Source: Saccharothrix violaceirubra
GTDB taxonomy: Bacteria > Actinomycetota > Actinomycetes > Mycobacteriales > Pseudonocardiaceae
Assembly: GCF_014203755.1 (NCBI RefSeq)
Contig: NZ_JACHJS010000001.1
Location: 6,510,001 to 6,574,000 of the forward strand
DNA: 64,000 bases
Direction: 5' to 3'
Positions 38,730 to 48,900 of this stretch are shown here, one piece after another. Under the pieces are notes generated by a model, which saw nothing but the letters and a program-made list of their open reading frames with translations, was not told where the DNA came from and searched no databases. Position numbers and translations under genes: made by a program. Each line of letters opens with the position of its first letter. Position 1 is the first letter of the stretch.

Positions 38730-40118
38730 CTAGGACTGGCCGGTCGCGGCCTTCCGCACGGCTTCGGCCACGGCCGGTGCCACCGACGTGTCGAACACGC
38801 TCGGCACGATGAACGACGCGTTGATCCGGTCGCCGTCCACCACGTCCGCGATCGCGTTCGCGGCGGCCAGCAGCATGGCGTCGGTGATCGTCTTGGCGTT
38901 GGCGTCGAGCAGGCCCCGGAACACGCCCGGGAACGCCAGCACGTTGTTGATCTGGTTGGGGAAGTCGCTGCGCCCGGTGGCCACGACGGCGGCGTGCTTC
39001 TGCGCCTCCATCGGGTCGATCTCCGGATCCGGGTTGGCCAGCGCGAACACGATGGCCTTCTCGTTCATCGTCGCGACCTGCTCGGCGCCGAGCAGGTTGG
39101 GCGCGGAGACGCCGATGAACACGTCCGCGCCGACCAGCGCCTCGTGCAGCGTGCCGGAGACGTTGTCGCGGTTGGTCGCCGCCGCGATCGACCGCAGGTT
39201 GTCGTCCAGGCCGGGGCGGTCGCGGTGCACGATGCCGTCCACGTCGACCGCGACCACGTCGCCCGGCTCCTGCTTGAGCAGCAGGCGGATGATCGCCGAA
39301 CCGGCCGCGCCGACGCCGCAGACCACGATCTTGCAGTCGGCGGGTTTCTTGCCGACCACGCGCAGGGCGTTGCGCAGCGCGCCGACCACGACGATCGCGG
39401 TGCCGTGCTGGTCGTCGTGGAAGACCGGGATGTCGAGCTTGTCGCGCAGCCGGGCCTCGATCTCGAAGCAGCGCGGCGCGGCGATGTCCTCCAGGTTGAT
39501 GCCGCCGTAGACCGGGGCGATCAACTCGACCGCGCGGATGATCTCCTCGGTGTCCTGGGTGTCCAGGCACACCGGCCACGCGTCGACGCCGGCGAACTTC
39601 TTGAACAGCGCGGCCTTGCCCTCCATGACCGGGAGCGCGGCGGCCGGGCCGAGGTTGCCCAGGCCCAGGACGGCCGAGCCGTCGGTCACCACGGCGACGG
39701 TGTTGCGCTTGATCGTCAGCCGGCGCGCGTCGTCCGGGTTCTCGGCGATGGCCTGGCAGACGCGGGCGACGCCGGGCGTGTACGCGCGGGACAGGTCGTC
39801 GCGGTTGCGCAGCGGGACCTTCGAGGAGATCTCGATCTTGCCGCCGAGGTGCACCAGGAACGTCCGGTCGGACACCTTGCGCACGACGATCCCGGGGAGC
39901 TGGCCCAGGGTGTCGGTGATGTCCTTGGCGTGGTTGGCGCTCAGGGCGTTGCAGGTGAGGTCGATGATCACGCGGTCGGCGTGCGACTCGACCACGTCGA
40001 ACGCGGTGATGACCCCGCCCGCGCGACCGACCGCCGAGGTCAGGTCGCCCGCGGCGCTCGCCGACGGCGGCGACTCGAGGCGGACGGTGATGGAGTAACC
40101 AGGGCCGGGAACCGGCAT
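38730..40118 (-). CDS. NAD-dependent malic enzyme with N-terminal ACT domain
   Basis: The 462-residue protein starts at ATG 40118, with GGGAGG close by. Residues ~5-90 form an ACT-type regulatory domain. The malic enzyme core follows, with YTPGVARVCQAIAENP (active-site Tyr region), CLDTQDTEEI, VFHDDQHGTAIVVVGALRNAL and a Rossmann motif VVCGVGAAGSAI. It decarboxylates malate to pyruvate with NAD(P). moaC follows 10 bases later, an unlikely functional pair, so shared transcription may be accidental. Confidence 0.92.
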   Translation of the reverse strand: MPVPGPGYSITVRLESPPSASAAGDLTSAVGRAGGVITAFDVVESHADRVIIDLTCNALSANHAKDITDTLGQLPGIVVRKVSDRTFLVHLGGKIEISSKVPLRNRDDLSRAYTPGVARVCQAIAENPDDARRLTIKRNTVAVVTDGSAVLGLGNLGPAAALPVMEGKAALFKKFAGVDAWPVCLDTQDTEEIIRAVELIAPVYGGINLEDIAAPRCFEIEARLRDKLDIPVFHDDQHGTAIVVVGALRNALRVVGKKPADCKIVVCGVGAAGSAIIRLLLKQEPGDVVAVDVDGIVHRDRPGLDDNLRSIAAATNRDNVSGTLHEALVGADVFIGVSAPNLLGAEQVATMNEKAIVFALANPDPEIDPMEAQKHAAVVATGRSDFPNQINNVLAFPGVFRGLLDANAKTITDAMLLAAANAIADVVDGDRINASFIVPSVFDTSVAPAVAEAVRKAATGQS

Positions 40119-40207
40119 CGAACCTCCCAGAACGTACTGGGACGAGCGTAGCCCCCGGGCCGTTGCGGAACGCGCGCGGCTCGCCACCGCGCGCGTCCGT
40201 CCGGGGT

Positions 40208-40393
40208 CTAGCGGTTGATCTCGGTGGTCGGGTGGTGGTAACCCAACTGGTCCACGGGCAGCGGGAAGGCGGTCGTGCCGAACGGGGAGAGCGCGCCCTG
40301 GCGGTCGCTCGTGAGTTCGGTGACCGGGTGCTTGTGGTCGGCGGGCGCCTCCGGCCAGTGCGGGTCGATGCGCTCGGGGCGGGCCTTGGCCAC
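40208..40393 (-). CDS. hypothetical 61-aa protein
   Basis: GTG 40393, with GGAGGAACC just before it, opens a 61-residue frame beginning VAKARPERIDPHWPEAP and ending YHHPTTEINR. It is hydrophilic and Pro/His-rich without a recognised domain. The ribosome binding site is the main support. It lies between the malic enzyme start and the intergenic repeat at 40501. Confidence 0.5.
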   Translation of the reverse strand: MAKARPERIDPHWPEAPADHKHPVTELTSDRQGALSPFGTTAFPLPVDQLGYHHPTTEINR

Positions 40394-40500
40394 GGTTCCT
40401 CCTCGGTGGTGCCGGATTCGCGGTCAAGTGTGCCTCATGGGGCAGTGGTCCGACCTCCGACCTGGATCACAGCGATCACCGCGTCCGGTCGTGGGTGCCC

Positions 40501-40544
40501 GAACGCACATTTCGCGGTGTCTGAACGCATAACTCGCGTGTGGG
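40501..40544. repeat. second locus of the 22-bp repeat (two units)
   Basis: Two consecutive units at 40501 and 40523 have GAACGCACATTTCGCGGTG and GAACGCATAACTCGCG cores. The second is identical over 16 bases to a unit at 21043. Both loci are intergenic and upstream of a gene start or downstream of a gene end. Confidence 0.75.
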
Positions 40545-40585
40545 CGGGGTGGGGTGGGCGGGGGTGGGCATATACCGTGGTGAGG

Positions 40586-42829
40586 ATGTCCGGCAGCACA
40601 TTGGCGGAGTGGTTGCGGGCGCTTGACGACCGGGCGCTCGTCGCGTTGCTGCGCGCCCGTCCCGATCTCGCGACGCCGCCGCCGGCCGACACGACCGTCC
40701 TGGCCACGCGGATCGGCTCCCGTGCCTCCGTGTCACGGGCCTGCGAGGACCTCGACACGCTGACCTTGACGGTGCTCGAAGCGCTGCTGGTGCTGGACGC
40801 CGATCTCGCCCCGGTCGGCCGGGACGCCCTCGCCGCGCTCTTCCCGGTCGACATCACGGGCGCCCTGGAGACCTTGCGGGGACGCGTCCTGCTCTGGGGC
40901 GACGACCACCTCTCCACGCCGCCGGCCACCCGGGACGCGGTCAACCCGTTCCCCTGCGGCCTGGGACGGTCGGTCCCCCGCCTGGCCGGCGTCGACCTCG
41001 CCGACCTCGCCGGCCTCGGCGACGACGAACTGCGGGTGCTGGAGACGCTCGCGGCCGGACCGCCGGTGGGGCAGACGCGGGACGCGGCGCACGTCGTGGC
41101 ACTCGACGACGCGACGAGCCCCATCCAGAAGCTGCTGGCCCGGGGCCTGCTCGTGCGGCGGGACGCGATGACCGTCGAACTGCCGCGCGAGGTCGGGCTC
41201 GCGGTGCGCGGCGACCGGCCGTTGGGCGCGGTCCCCACCGCGGAACCCCCGCTGCCCACCCGCGCGCTCGACCCGGTCGCGGTCGACAGCACCGGTGGCG
41301 GCGCGGCGCTGGAGCTGTGCCGGCACGTCGACGCGTTGCTCACGGCGTGGTCCGAGGAGCCGCCGACCGTGCTGCGGTCGGGCGGGGTCGGCGTGCGCGA
41401 TCTGCGCAAGCTCGCCAAGGACCTCAAGGCCGACGAGACGCGCGCCGCGTTGCTCGTCGAACTTGTCGTCAACGCAGGTCTGGTCGCGGACAGTGAGGGC
41501 GCCGAGCCCGAGTGGGTGCCCACCACCCAGGCGGATGCCTGGTCGACCGCGTCGCCCGAGCAACGGTGGGCGACGTTGGCGCTCGCCTGGGTCGACCTGC
41601 CCCGCCTTCCGGGTCTCATCGGGCGCCGGGACGAGCGGGACCGCCTGCTCAACCCGCTGGCCCCCGAGCTGAACCGGCCCGGCGCGCCCCGCGACCGGCG
41701 GCGGGTGCTCGACGCGCTCGCCCTGCCCGCGCCCGGCACCGCCGTGCCCGACGTCGACGCGTTCGCCGCCCTGCTCGCGTGGCGGGCGCCGCGCCGGGGC
41801 GGCCGACTGCGCGACGAACTCGTGCGTTGGACGCTCGAAGAGGGCACGGCCGTCGGCGTGATCGCGCTCGACGCGCTCACCTCGCAGGGCCGGACGTTGC
41901 TCGTCGAGGGCACGGCACCGGCGGCCAAGCGGCTCGCCGACGTGCTGCCGGCACCCGTGGACCACGTGCTCGTGCAGGCCGACCTGACCGTGGTCGCGCC
42001 CGGCCGCCTCGACCCGGACCTCGCCGACGAGATCGCGCTGGTCGCGGACGTCGAGTCGGCCGGCGGCGCGACCGTCTACCGGGTGACCGAGGATTCCGTG
42101 CGGCGCGCGTTCGACGCCGGGCGCACCGCCGCCGACCTGCACGAGCTGTTCACGTCCCGGTCCCGCACGCCGGTGCCGCAGTCGCTGACGTACCTGGTCG
42201 ACGACGCGGCGCGCAAGCACGGGCGGCTGCGCGGCGGCGCGGCCGGGTCGTTCCTGCGCTGCGACGACCCGGTCTTGGTCGCCGAAGTGCTCGCCCACCA
42301 CGCGGCCGACGCGCTGGGACTGCGTCGGATCGCGCCGTCCGTGCTGGTCAGCCCGCTGCCGCTGGGCGATGTGCTGGACGGGCTGCGCGCGGCCGGGTTC
42401 GCGCCGGCCGCCGAGGGACCCGACGGGCGGGTGCTCGACCTGCGCACGCCGGGCCGCCGGATCGCGAGCCGGGGACGCCGCCGGCCCGTGCCGCCGGCCA
42501 CCCCGTCGGACGAGCAGCTCGGCGAGCTGGTCCGGCTGCTGCGCGCGGGCGACCGGGCGGCGACGACGAGCGGCGGTGCCCGGATCGCGGTGCCCGGCCA
42601 CCTGGGCGCGGGCCCGTCGGCAACGCTCGACCTGCTGCAACGGGCCGCCCGAGACGGTCTCGACGTGCTCGTGGACTTCGTCGACGGGCACGGCACGGCG
42701 GCCCGCCGGGTGATCACGCCCCGGTACGTCGGCGGGGGCGTACTGGAAGGCGTCGACGTCAGCTACGGCGAAGTGCGGAGATTCCCCCTTCACCGCATCA
42801 CTTCCGCCGCGTTGGTCCAAGATTCGTGA
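40586..42829 (+). CDS. helicase C-terminal-domain-like protein (Rv0862c-type)
   Basis: This 747-residue protein begins MSGSTLAEWLRALDDRALVA with a winged-helix-like N-terminus. The C-terminal part matches the helicase-associated domain found with XPB in actinobacteria, for example PVDHVLVQADLTVVAPGRLD, ADVESAGGATVYRVTEDSVR and HAADALGLRRIAPSVLVSP. Helicase motor motifs are absent. It probably acts with the XPB helicase at 53307; the mycobacterial homologues are neighbours. ATG 40586 has a nearby TATACC as a likely -10 box. Confidence 0.85.
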   Translation: MSGSTLAEWLRALDDRALVALLRARPDLATPPPADTTVLATRIGSRASVSRACEDLDTLTLTVLEALLVLDADLAPVGRDALAALFPVDITGALETLRGRVLLWGDDHLSTPPATRDAVNPFPCGLGRSVPRLAGVDLADLAGLGDDELRVLETLAAGPPVGQTRDAAHVVALDDATSPIQKLLARGLLVRRDAMTVELPREVGLAVRGDRPLGAVPTAEPPLPTRALDPVAVDSTGGGAALELCRHVDALLTAWSEEPPTVLRSGGVGVRDLRKLAKDLKADETRAALLVELVVNAGLVADSEGAEPEWVPTTQADAWSTASPEQRWATLALAWVDLPRLPGLIGRRDERDRLLNPLAPELNRPGAPRDRRRVLDALALPAPGTAVPDVDAFAALLAWRAPRRGGRLRDELVRWTLEEGTAVGVIALDALTSQGRTLLVEGTAPAAKRLADVLPAPVDHVLVQADLTVVAPGRLDPDLADEIALVADVESAGGATVYRVTEDSVRRAFDAGRTAADLHELFTSRSRTPVPQSLTYLVDDAARKHGRLRGGAAGSFLRCDDPVLVAEVLAHHAADALGLRRIAPSVLVSPLPLGDVLDGLRAAGFAPAAEGPDGRVLDLRTPGRRIASRGRRRPVPPATPSDEQLGELVRLLRAGDRAATTSGGARIAVPGHLGAGPSATLDLLQRAARDGLDVLVDFVDGHGTAARRVITPRYVGGGVLEGVDVSYGEVRRFPLHRITSAALVQDS

Positions 42830-42940
42830 CACTGCGTGTTCCATCGTTAGTGCATTCGGTCCACCCGGCAGTGATCCATTTTCCCTCTAGCGTCGGTCCA
42901 GACGTTCCGGACGTGACCTATCACACGAGGGAGCAAACGC

Positions 42941-44068
42941 ATGGCCATCCTCCGCAGGAGCGTGCTCACGATCGCGGCAGCCGCCGCGACCTGGGCGTTC
43001 TCCGCCGGCACCGCCGGGGCCGTACCGATCGACAACCCCGTTGCCGACGCCCTGAAGCCGGCGACCACGACGGACTCGGCGATCGCCCAGCCGGTCCTCG
43101 ACGTCATCGGCGAGATCGTCCCGACGGCCACGGACGGCAACCAGTCCGCTGCCGATGATGCGCCCGCGACCGCCGCCGACCCGCTCGGCCTCGACGACCT
43201 GACGACCACCGCGAACGAGATCGCGGACATCGGCCAGACCATCGCGGACACGGTGACCGACACCGTCTCCGAGGCCACCGACACCGTCGGCGACATCGTG
43301 CCCGAGGTCGCCGAGGCGACCGACGCGGTCGACACCGAGACCCCGGCCGACGCAGTCGTGGACGTGGTGGCCGACGTGACCGCGGACGTGACCGCCGACG
43401 TGGACGCCGACCTCGATGTCGTGGCCGACGTCGTCGCGGATGTGGACGCGGATGTGGACGCGGATGTGGACGCTGACGTGGACGCGGTCGTCGACGTCGC
43501 CGCGGACGTGGTGGCCGATGTCGACCTCGACGTGCTCGTCGACCTCGAGGACGCGCTCGAGGACCTGGTGGACGCCGATGTGGACGTGGTGGTGGACGCG
43601 GTCGTCGACGCCGACGTGCTGGCGGACATCGACGCGCTGATCGACCTCGACCTCGACCTAGACGTCGTCCTCGACATCCTCGACGACGACGGCATCCACA
43701 TCTACATCGGCGGCATCGAGATCGACATCGACGACCTGCTCGACATCCTGATCGACCTCGACATCGACCTGGATCTCGACCTCGACGGCCTGATCGACAT
43801 CGACCTCGGCGACGGCGGTCTGCTCGACCTCGACGGCGACGTCCTGATCGACCTCGACATCGACCTCGGTGGCGGCGACGGCGGCCTGCTCGGTCTGATC
43901 AATATCGGCGGCGACGACTCCGACGAGCCCGCGGCCGACCAGCCGAGCGACGAGCCCACGGACAAGCCCTCGACGGACGAGCCCGCCACCGACCAGCCCG
44001 CCCAGGACGAGCCGGTCCAGGACCAGCCCGCGGACGACGGCGCGTCCTTCTCGGCCGCGAACCGCTGA
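42941..44068 (+). CDS. exported, extremely Asp-rich repetitive protein
   Basis: This 375-residue protein has a signal peptide (MAILRRSVLTIAAAAATWAF, cleavage likely after AGA at residue 27). Between about residues 39 and 345 there is no Lys, Arg or Cys. From about residue 135 to 330 Asp alternates with Val, Ala, Leu or Ile (DVDADVDADV, DLDIDLDLDLD), giving amphipathic β-strand periodicity. A Pro/Asp/Glu tail (PSDEPTDKPSTDEP) ends it. GAGGGAGC precedes the ATG. No domain was recognised. Extracellular Ca2+ binding and folding is plausible but inferred. Confidence 0.8.
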   Translation: MAILRRSVLTIAAAAATWAFSAGTAGAVPIDNPVADALKPATTTDSAIAQPVLDVIGEIVPTATDGNQSAADDAPATAADPLGLDDLTTTANEIADIGQTIADTVTDTVSEATDTVGDIVPEVAEATDAVDTETPADAVVDVVADVTADVTADVDADLDVVADVVADVDADVDADVDADVDAVVDVAADVVADVDLDVLVDLEDALEDLVDADVDVVVDAVVDADVLADIDALIDLDLDLDVVLDILDDDGIHIYIGGIEIDIDDLLDILIDLDIDLDLDLDGLIDIDLGDGGLLDLDGDVLIDLDIDLGGGDGGLLGLINIGGDDSDEPAADQPSDEPTDKPSTDEPATDQPAQDEPVQDQPADDGASFSAANR

Positions 44069-44128
44069 GCACGCGAAAGCCACCGGCGGGCACAACCTGC
44101 CGGATCATGGGAACAGTGCGGTAAACCG

Positions 44129-44160
44129 AAGGGCGGCTCCCCACAAGGGGGCCGCCCTTC
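44129..44160. terminator. bidirectional terminator hairpin
   Basis: The arms AAGGGCGGC and GCCGCCCTT, extended by CCCC and GGGG, pair around a short loop. It lies between the Asp-rich gene and the convergent conservon, so it serves both. Confidence 0.75.
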
Positions 44161-44178
44161 CGGTCGTCCAGGGCCGGA

Positions 44179-44784
44179 TCAGCCGGCGCGCACCGACATC
44201 CACTGGCGCATGGCGTGCTCCACCAGCGTGATCAAGGTCTGCTTGGTCGACTGCCGGTTGCGGGCGTCGCAGGTCACCATCGGCACGGACTGGTCGATGG
44301 TGAGCGCGTCGCGCACGTCCTCGATGCGGTGGTGCAGCATCCCGTCGAAGCAGTTCACACCCACGACGTACGGCAGCTGCCGGTCGTCGAAGAAGTCGAT
44401 CGACGCGAACGCGTCGGCCAACCGGCGGGTGTCGACCAGCACGATGGCGCCGATGGCACCACGCACCAGGTCGTCCCACATGAACCAGAACCGGTGCTGA
44501 CCCGGCGTACCGAACAGGTACAGGATCAGGTCCTGGTCCAGGGAGACCCGGCCGAAGTCCATGGCCACCGTGGTCGTGACCTTGTTCGGCGTCGCCGAGA
44601 GGTCGTCGACCCCCGCGCTCGCCTCGGTCATCACCGCTTCGGTGGTCAGCGGGACGATCTCGGACACGGAACCGACGAACGTCGTCTTGCCAACGCCGAA
44701 CCCACCGGCCACCACGATCTTCGCGGAGGTCGTCGGCTTCCGTGCGCCTTCGGCCGCGTTGGGGCTAGAGCCTGCGAAGCCCAC
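44179..44784 (-). CDS. cvnD: conservon GTPase (CvnD-type)
   Basis: A 201-residue small Ras/Rab-like GTPase. P-loop is AGGFGVGKTTFVG, followed by LYLFGTPGQHRFWFMW (G3 region with Gln), VLVDTRRLADA (in place of NKxD-like sites) and VNCFDG. It starts at GTG 44784, overlapping the 3' end of the DUF742 gene by 20 bases. In Streptomyces cvn loci these GTPases are membrane-associated switches for the sensor kinase. Confidence 0.93.
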   Translation of the reverse strand: MGFAGSSPNAAEGARKPTTSAKIVVAGGFGVGKTTFVGSVSEIVPLTTEAVMTEASAGVDDLSATPNKVTTTVAMDFGRVSLDQDLILYLFGTPGQHRFWFMWDDLVRGAIGAIVLVDTRRLADAFASIDFFDDRQLPYVVGVNCFDGMLHHRIEDVRDALTIDQSVPMVTCDARNRQSTKQTLITLVEHAMRQWMSVRAG

Positions 44785-45517
44785 TGAGCACCCTCTCAAG
44801 GAAATCGATGGACGGCCGGTCCCCCACGACCAGGCCACCCTGGTGAATCAAAACCAAACCCATGCTCGCCATGTCGCCGATCAGTACCCGCACGACGCCC
44901 AGCGGGAGTCGCAGGTGCGCGGCGACCTCGGCCACCGACCTGGTGTCGGTGCACAGACCGCAGATCGACCGGTGCTCGGGGAGCACCGCCGCGTCGCGCT
45001 CGAGGCCCCGCTCACTGGTCGAGACCAGCGCCTCGATGGCGAGATCGTAGTCGGGCCGGGTGCGGCCACCGGTCCGCGTATAGGGGCGGACCAGCGACCC
45101 GGATTCCGCCGCGGGGTTCTCCTCGTGGCGGATGACCGGCTGCGGTCCGGTCGTGTAGGGGAGCTGTTCCGGCACGCTGTCGGGCAAGCCGTGGGCACCG
45201 AACAGGTCGGCACCCGGGCCTCCGAACAGCCCGCTGCCGTACCCGTCGATGTCGAACCGGTTGGGGACGTCGTCGTAGTCGTACGACGAGTCGTCAACCT
45301 CACGCTGAGACATATCGTCTTGCCCCTGCCCTGTGCCTTCTACCCGTGGCATCTCGGCCCGCTCCGCTCGGCCCGGCCACGAGTGAGGTGCGTCGTCGGC
45401 TTCCTCGTCCTGCGGGTCGGCATCCGGCTCAGCGAATCGGAAGCCACCTGCGGCCCACTCCTGGTAGTTGAAGTTCCTACCCAAGCGGCGGCCACCGGCG
45501 CCAGATCGTTCAGCCAT
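44765..45517 (-). CDS. cvnC: conservon DUF742 protein (CvnC-type)
   Basis: The 250-residue protein has a disordered acidic N-terminal half (residues ~1-150). The C-terminal DUF742 winged-helix domain reads VRPYTRTGGRTRPDYDLAIE, PEHRSICGLCTDTRSVAEVA and PLGVVRVLIGDMASMGLV. It belongs to the conservon operon and overlaps the GTPase gene. The CGLC pair is a possible redox or metal site. Confidence 0.92.
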   Translation of the reverse strand: MAERSGAGGRRLGRNFNYQEWAAGGFRFAEPDADPQDEEADDAPHSWPGRAERAEMPRVEGTGQGQDDMSQREVDDSSYDYDDVPNRFDIDGYGSGLFGGPGADLFGAHGLPDSVPEQLPYTTGPQPVIRHEENPAAESGSLVRPYTRTGGRTRPDYDLAIEALVSTSERGLERDAAVLPEHRSICGLCTDTRSVAEVAAHLRLPLGVVRVLIGDMASMGLVLIHQGGLVVGDRPSIDFLERVLSGLRRL

Positions 45518-45545
45518 TTACCCACCCACACGATCTCATGAGGCG

Positions 45546-45965
45546 CTACCGCCGGACCACGCCCTGGAGCTGGGCACGCAACTCCGGCGTCAGCTGCTGG
45601 CCCACCCGCTCGACCAACAGGGTCATCTCGTACGCGACCAGGCCGATGTCGCAGTTCGGGGCCGCCAGTACCGCGAGGCACGACCCGTCGCTGATCGACA
45701 TCAGGAACAGGTAGCCCCGTTCCATCTCGACCACGGTCTGGTTCACCGACCCCGCCTCGAAGCAGCGCGCTGCTCCCGCGGTGAGGCTCACCAGGCCCGA
45801 GGCGACCGCGGAGAGCTGCTCCGCTCGGTCACGCGGCAACCCCTGGGAGCCGGCGAGCAGAAGCCCGTCCGCCGACACCACCACGGAATGTGCCACGCCG
45901 GGGACCCGGCGAACGAAGTCGGTGATAAGCCAACCAAAGCTGCCTGGCTGAGCTGCGGTCGTCAC
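45546..45965 (-). CDS. cvnB: roadblock/LC7 protein (CvnB-type)
   Basis: A 139-residue roadblock fold protein ([39 protein letters not shown] and [17 protein letters not shown]). Such proteins act as GTPase-activating partners of CvnD. The ATG overlaps the end of the sensor kinase gene, so cvnA-B are coupled. Confidence 0.93.
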   Translation of the reverse strand: MTTAAQPGSFGWLITDFVRRVPGVAHSVVVSADGLLLAGSQGLPRDRAEQLSAVASGLVSLTAGAARCFEAGSVNQTVVEMERGYLFLMSISDGSCLAVLAAPNCDIGLVAYEMTLLVERVGQQLTPELRAQLQGVVRR

Positions 45966-48900
45966 TCCTGCTCCTCGTCTTGCCGGCTCGACATGTCACC
46001 AGCGTAAGCGTCGATCAAAGCGTGTCGTCCCCGGCGGACGCCCTGCTGGAGGCTCGACATCCGCCCGCGGACCGCGTCGGCCGTCCTCGGGGGCAATGCC
46101 GGCCCCTGCGGCACGGGTGCCGCGGCGGCCTCGGGTGACGGGGCGAGCGGTGCGGCCGAGCCCGGCACCAGTTGTGCCTTGGGCACCCGCTTGGGCAACC
46201 CGGCCTGCGTCGTCGTCTCGGGCACCCGACTGAGCAGGGCCTGCGCGGCGTGCCAGCCGTCGTCGGCGGGCGAGGACCACGCGGGTTCCGGTGCGGCGGC
46301 GACCGGCTCGGGCACGGCGACCGGCTCGGGCGTCCGGTCGGCCGGGGTGCGTCCGGGCTTGTTGCCGGGCGCACCGGGCTGCCGCTTGGGCAGCCCGCCC
46401 TCGGTGAGGACGGGGGCCGACGGCGGCTCGGGTGCCGCCGGCGGTGCGTCCTCGGTGGTCGTCGGCGCGACCGGGGGTACCGGTTGCGGCTTGCGGGTCG
46501 GCAGGGCCGTCTCCTCCCGCGCTTCGGGCTCGGACTCCGGTTCGGGTGCCGGTTCGACCGCCCGCGCGGTCGACGCCGGCGTCTCGCCCCCGACGGCCTG
46601 GAACCACTGCGAGAGGACCGCCTCGTAGATCGGCAGCCGCTCGGTCGGTGCGTCCAGGTCCGGGACCACTCTCCGCCCACCGGTTTCGCCGGTGGACGCG
46701 GGGGTGGCCTCGGGGGTGGCCTCGGGGGTGGCCTCGGACCACCCGTCCTCGTCCGCGGGCGACGGGTCGGTGCTCTCCGGTTCCGGTTCCGAGTCCAGGT
46801 CGAGGAAGCCGCCCACGTGGACCGTGCTGTCGAGGATCGGCGCGAACTGCGTCGTCTCGAAGCCGTGGCCGTTGGCGGACTCCTCGTCGTCCCGGTCCTC
46901 GTAGGCGGTGAAGAGCATCGGCTCGCCGAACGAGCCTACGGGCTCGTGCTCGACGTCCCGACCGGTGTGCTCCTCCGGCAGCGGTTGCCACGGCTGGAAG
47001 GAGTCCTGGGAGGTCTCCTCGGGCGTGGGTTCCGGCTCGGCGAGACCGAACGACGGCAGTCCGGCCGCGTCGGCTTCGCCCTCGGAGCGGACGAAGCTGA
47101 CCGGGAGGTTCGGGGACGACGACTGCTGGTCGTCGTCGAGGCGGGGCATGCTGCCGGTGAACGCGCCGGCGATGCCGCTGGCCCGCTCGGCGGGGTTCTG
47201 CGTGGTCGGCGCGGGCGAACCCAGTCCCGGGAAGCCGGAGTCGGTCGTCGGACCGCCCAGGCCCGGGAACGCGGGCTCGTAGCCGACCGGCGACGGCGCG
47301 GCGCCGGGCGCCTGCACCAGGTTCTCGGGCACGAGCACAAGCGCGGTCGTGCCGCCCTCGATGTCCTCGTTGGCGCGCAGGCGCACCTTGATGTCGTGCC
47401 GCTTGGCCAGTCGCGCGACCACGTACAGGCCCATGCGGCGGGACACGGCGACGTCGACATCCGGCGGGTCGGCCAGGCGCTGGTTGGCGTCGACGATGTC
47501 CTTCTCGCTCATGCCGACGCCGCGGTCCTGGATCTCGATCGCCAGCTCGCCCCGGCGGGTGCGCGCCGTGCGGACGGTGACCTTCGTCACGGGGTCGGAG
47601 AACACGGTGGCGTTGTCGAGCAGCTCCGCGATCAGGTGCACGAGGTCGTTGACCGCGCGGCCCTGGACGGTCAGCTCCGGCGTCTGGCCGACCTGCACGC
47701 GGGCGTACTGCTCGACCTCGGACACGGCGGCGCCGAGGACCTCGGCGGCCGGGACCGGGCGGGTCAGCCGCCGGGACAGGTCCGTTCCGGACAGGACCAG
47801 CAGGTTCTCGCTGTTGCGGCGCATGCGCGTCGCGAGGTGGTCCAGTTCGAACAGCGACGCGAGCTGGTCGGGGTCCTGCTCGTCCTGCTCCAGGCGGTCG
47901 ATCAGGTTGAGCTGGCGCTCGACCAGGGCCTGCGAGCGGCGGGACAGGTTGACGAACATGGCGTTGACGTTGTCGCGCAGCAGCGCCTGTTCGGCGGCCA
48001 GCCGCACGGCTTCGTCGTGCACCGCGTCGAACGCGCGGGCCACCTGGCCGACCTCTTCCCGGGTGTTGACGGGCACCGGGGCGACCGCCGACTTGGCGGC
48101 CTGCTGCGGGTCGGGGTCGGCGAGGATGCGGGCGACCGCCTCGGGCAGGCCGTGGTCGGCCACGTCGAGGGCGGTGCGGCGCAGCGTGCGCAGCGGCGTG
48201 AGGATCGACCGGGCGACGAACAGGGCCATGACCAGGGCGAGCAGCAGGGCGCCGAGCACGATGCCGGAGTCGCGGAACGCCGCGGAGCGCGCCTCGCCGG
48301 TCAGCTCGTCGGTGCGGGTCTGCAGCTGCTCCAGCAGCAGGCTTTCCACCTCGCGGGTCAGGTTGACCGTCAACGTCGCGGCGATGTCCCACTTCTCGGG
48401 GCGCAGCGCCGAGAGGTTCTTGTTGTTCGCGGCCAGGTTGAGGGCCGTCTCCTGCATGTCGTTCGCGGTGTCGACGATCAGACCCGTGACCGTGTCGTCG
48501 TAGATCTTCGCCTGGTCCGGCGTCGCGGACTTGCGGAAGTCGTTGCGCGCGGCGTCCAGCTCGGCGCTCGCGGTGTTGAGCGCGCGTTGCTGGCCGGCGG
48601 AGAACTCGCCGCGCTGGAGGACGTCGAGCATGATGCCGCGCTTGAGCGACTCCTGCTCCTTGATGCGCGCGATCGCGTTCGTCGCCAGGTGGAGACGTAC
48701 GAGCTCGGGGTCGTCGATGCCCGCGATGGCCTGCTCGCCGAGGTCCAGGAGGCTCTCGACGGACTCGGAGTAGGTGCGCAGCACGGCTTCCGAGGGGTAC
48801 TCGGTGTCGCGCACGGCGTTGCGCAGGCTGTTGAGGCGCTTGAGCTGCTCGGCGGCGCGGCGGAACCGGGTGAGCACCTCGTCGTCGAGGTCGCCGCCCA

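Noticed and set aside
42912..42926. CRP-like GTGA/TCAC site upstream of the Asp-rich gene
   Set aside because: The half-sites are separated by only 4 bases; the CRP family needs 6.
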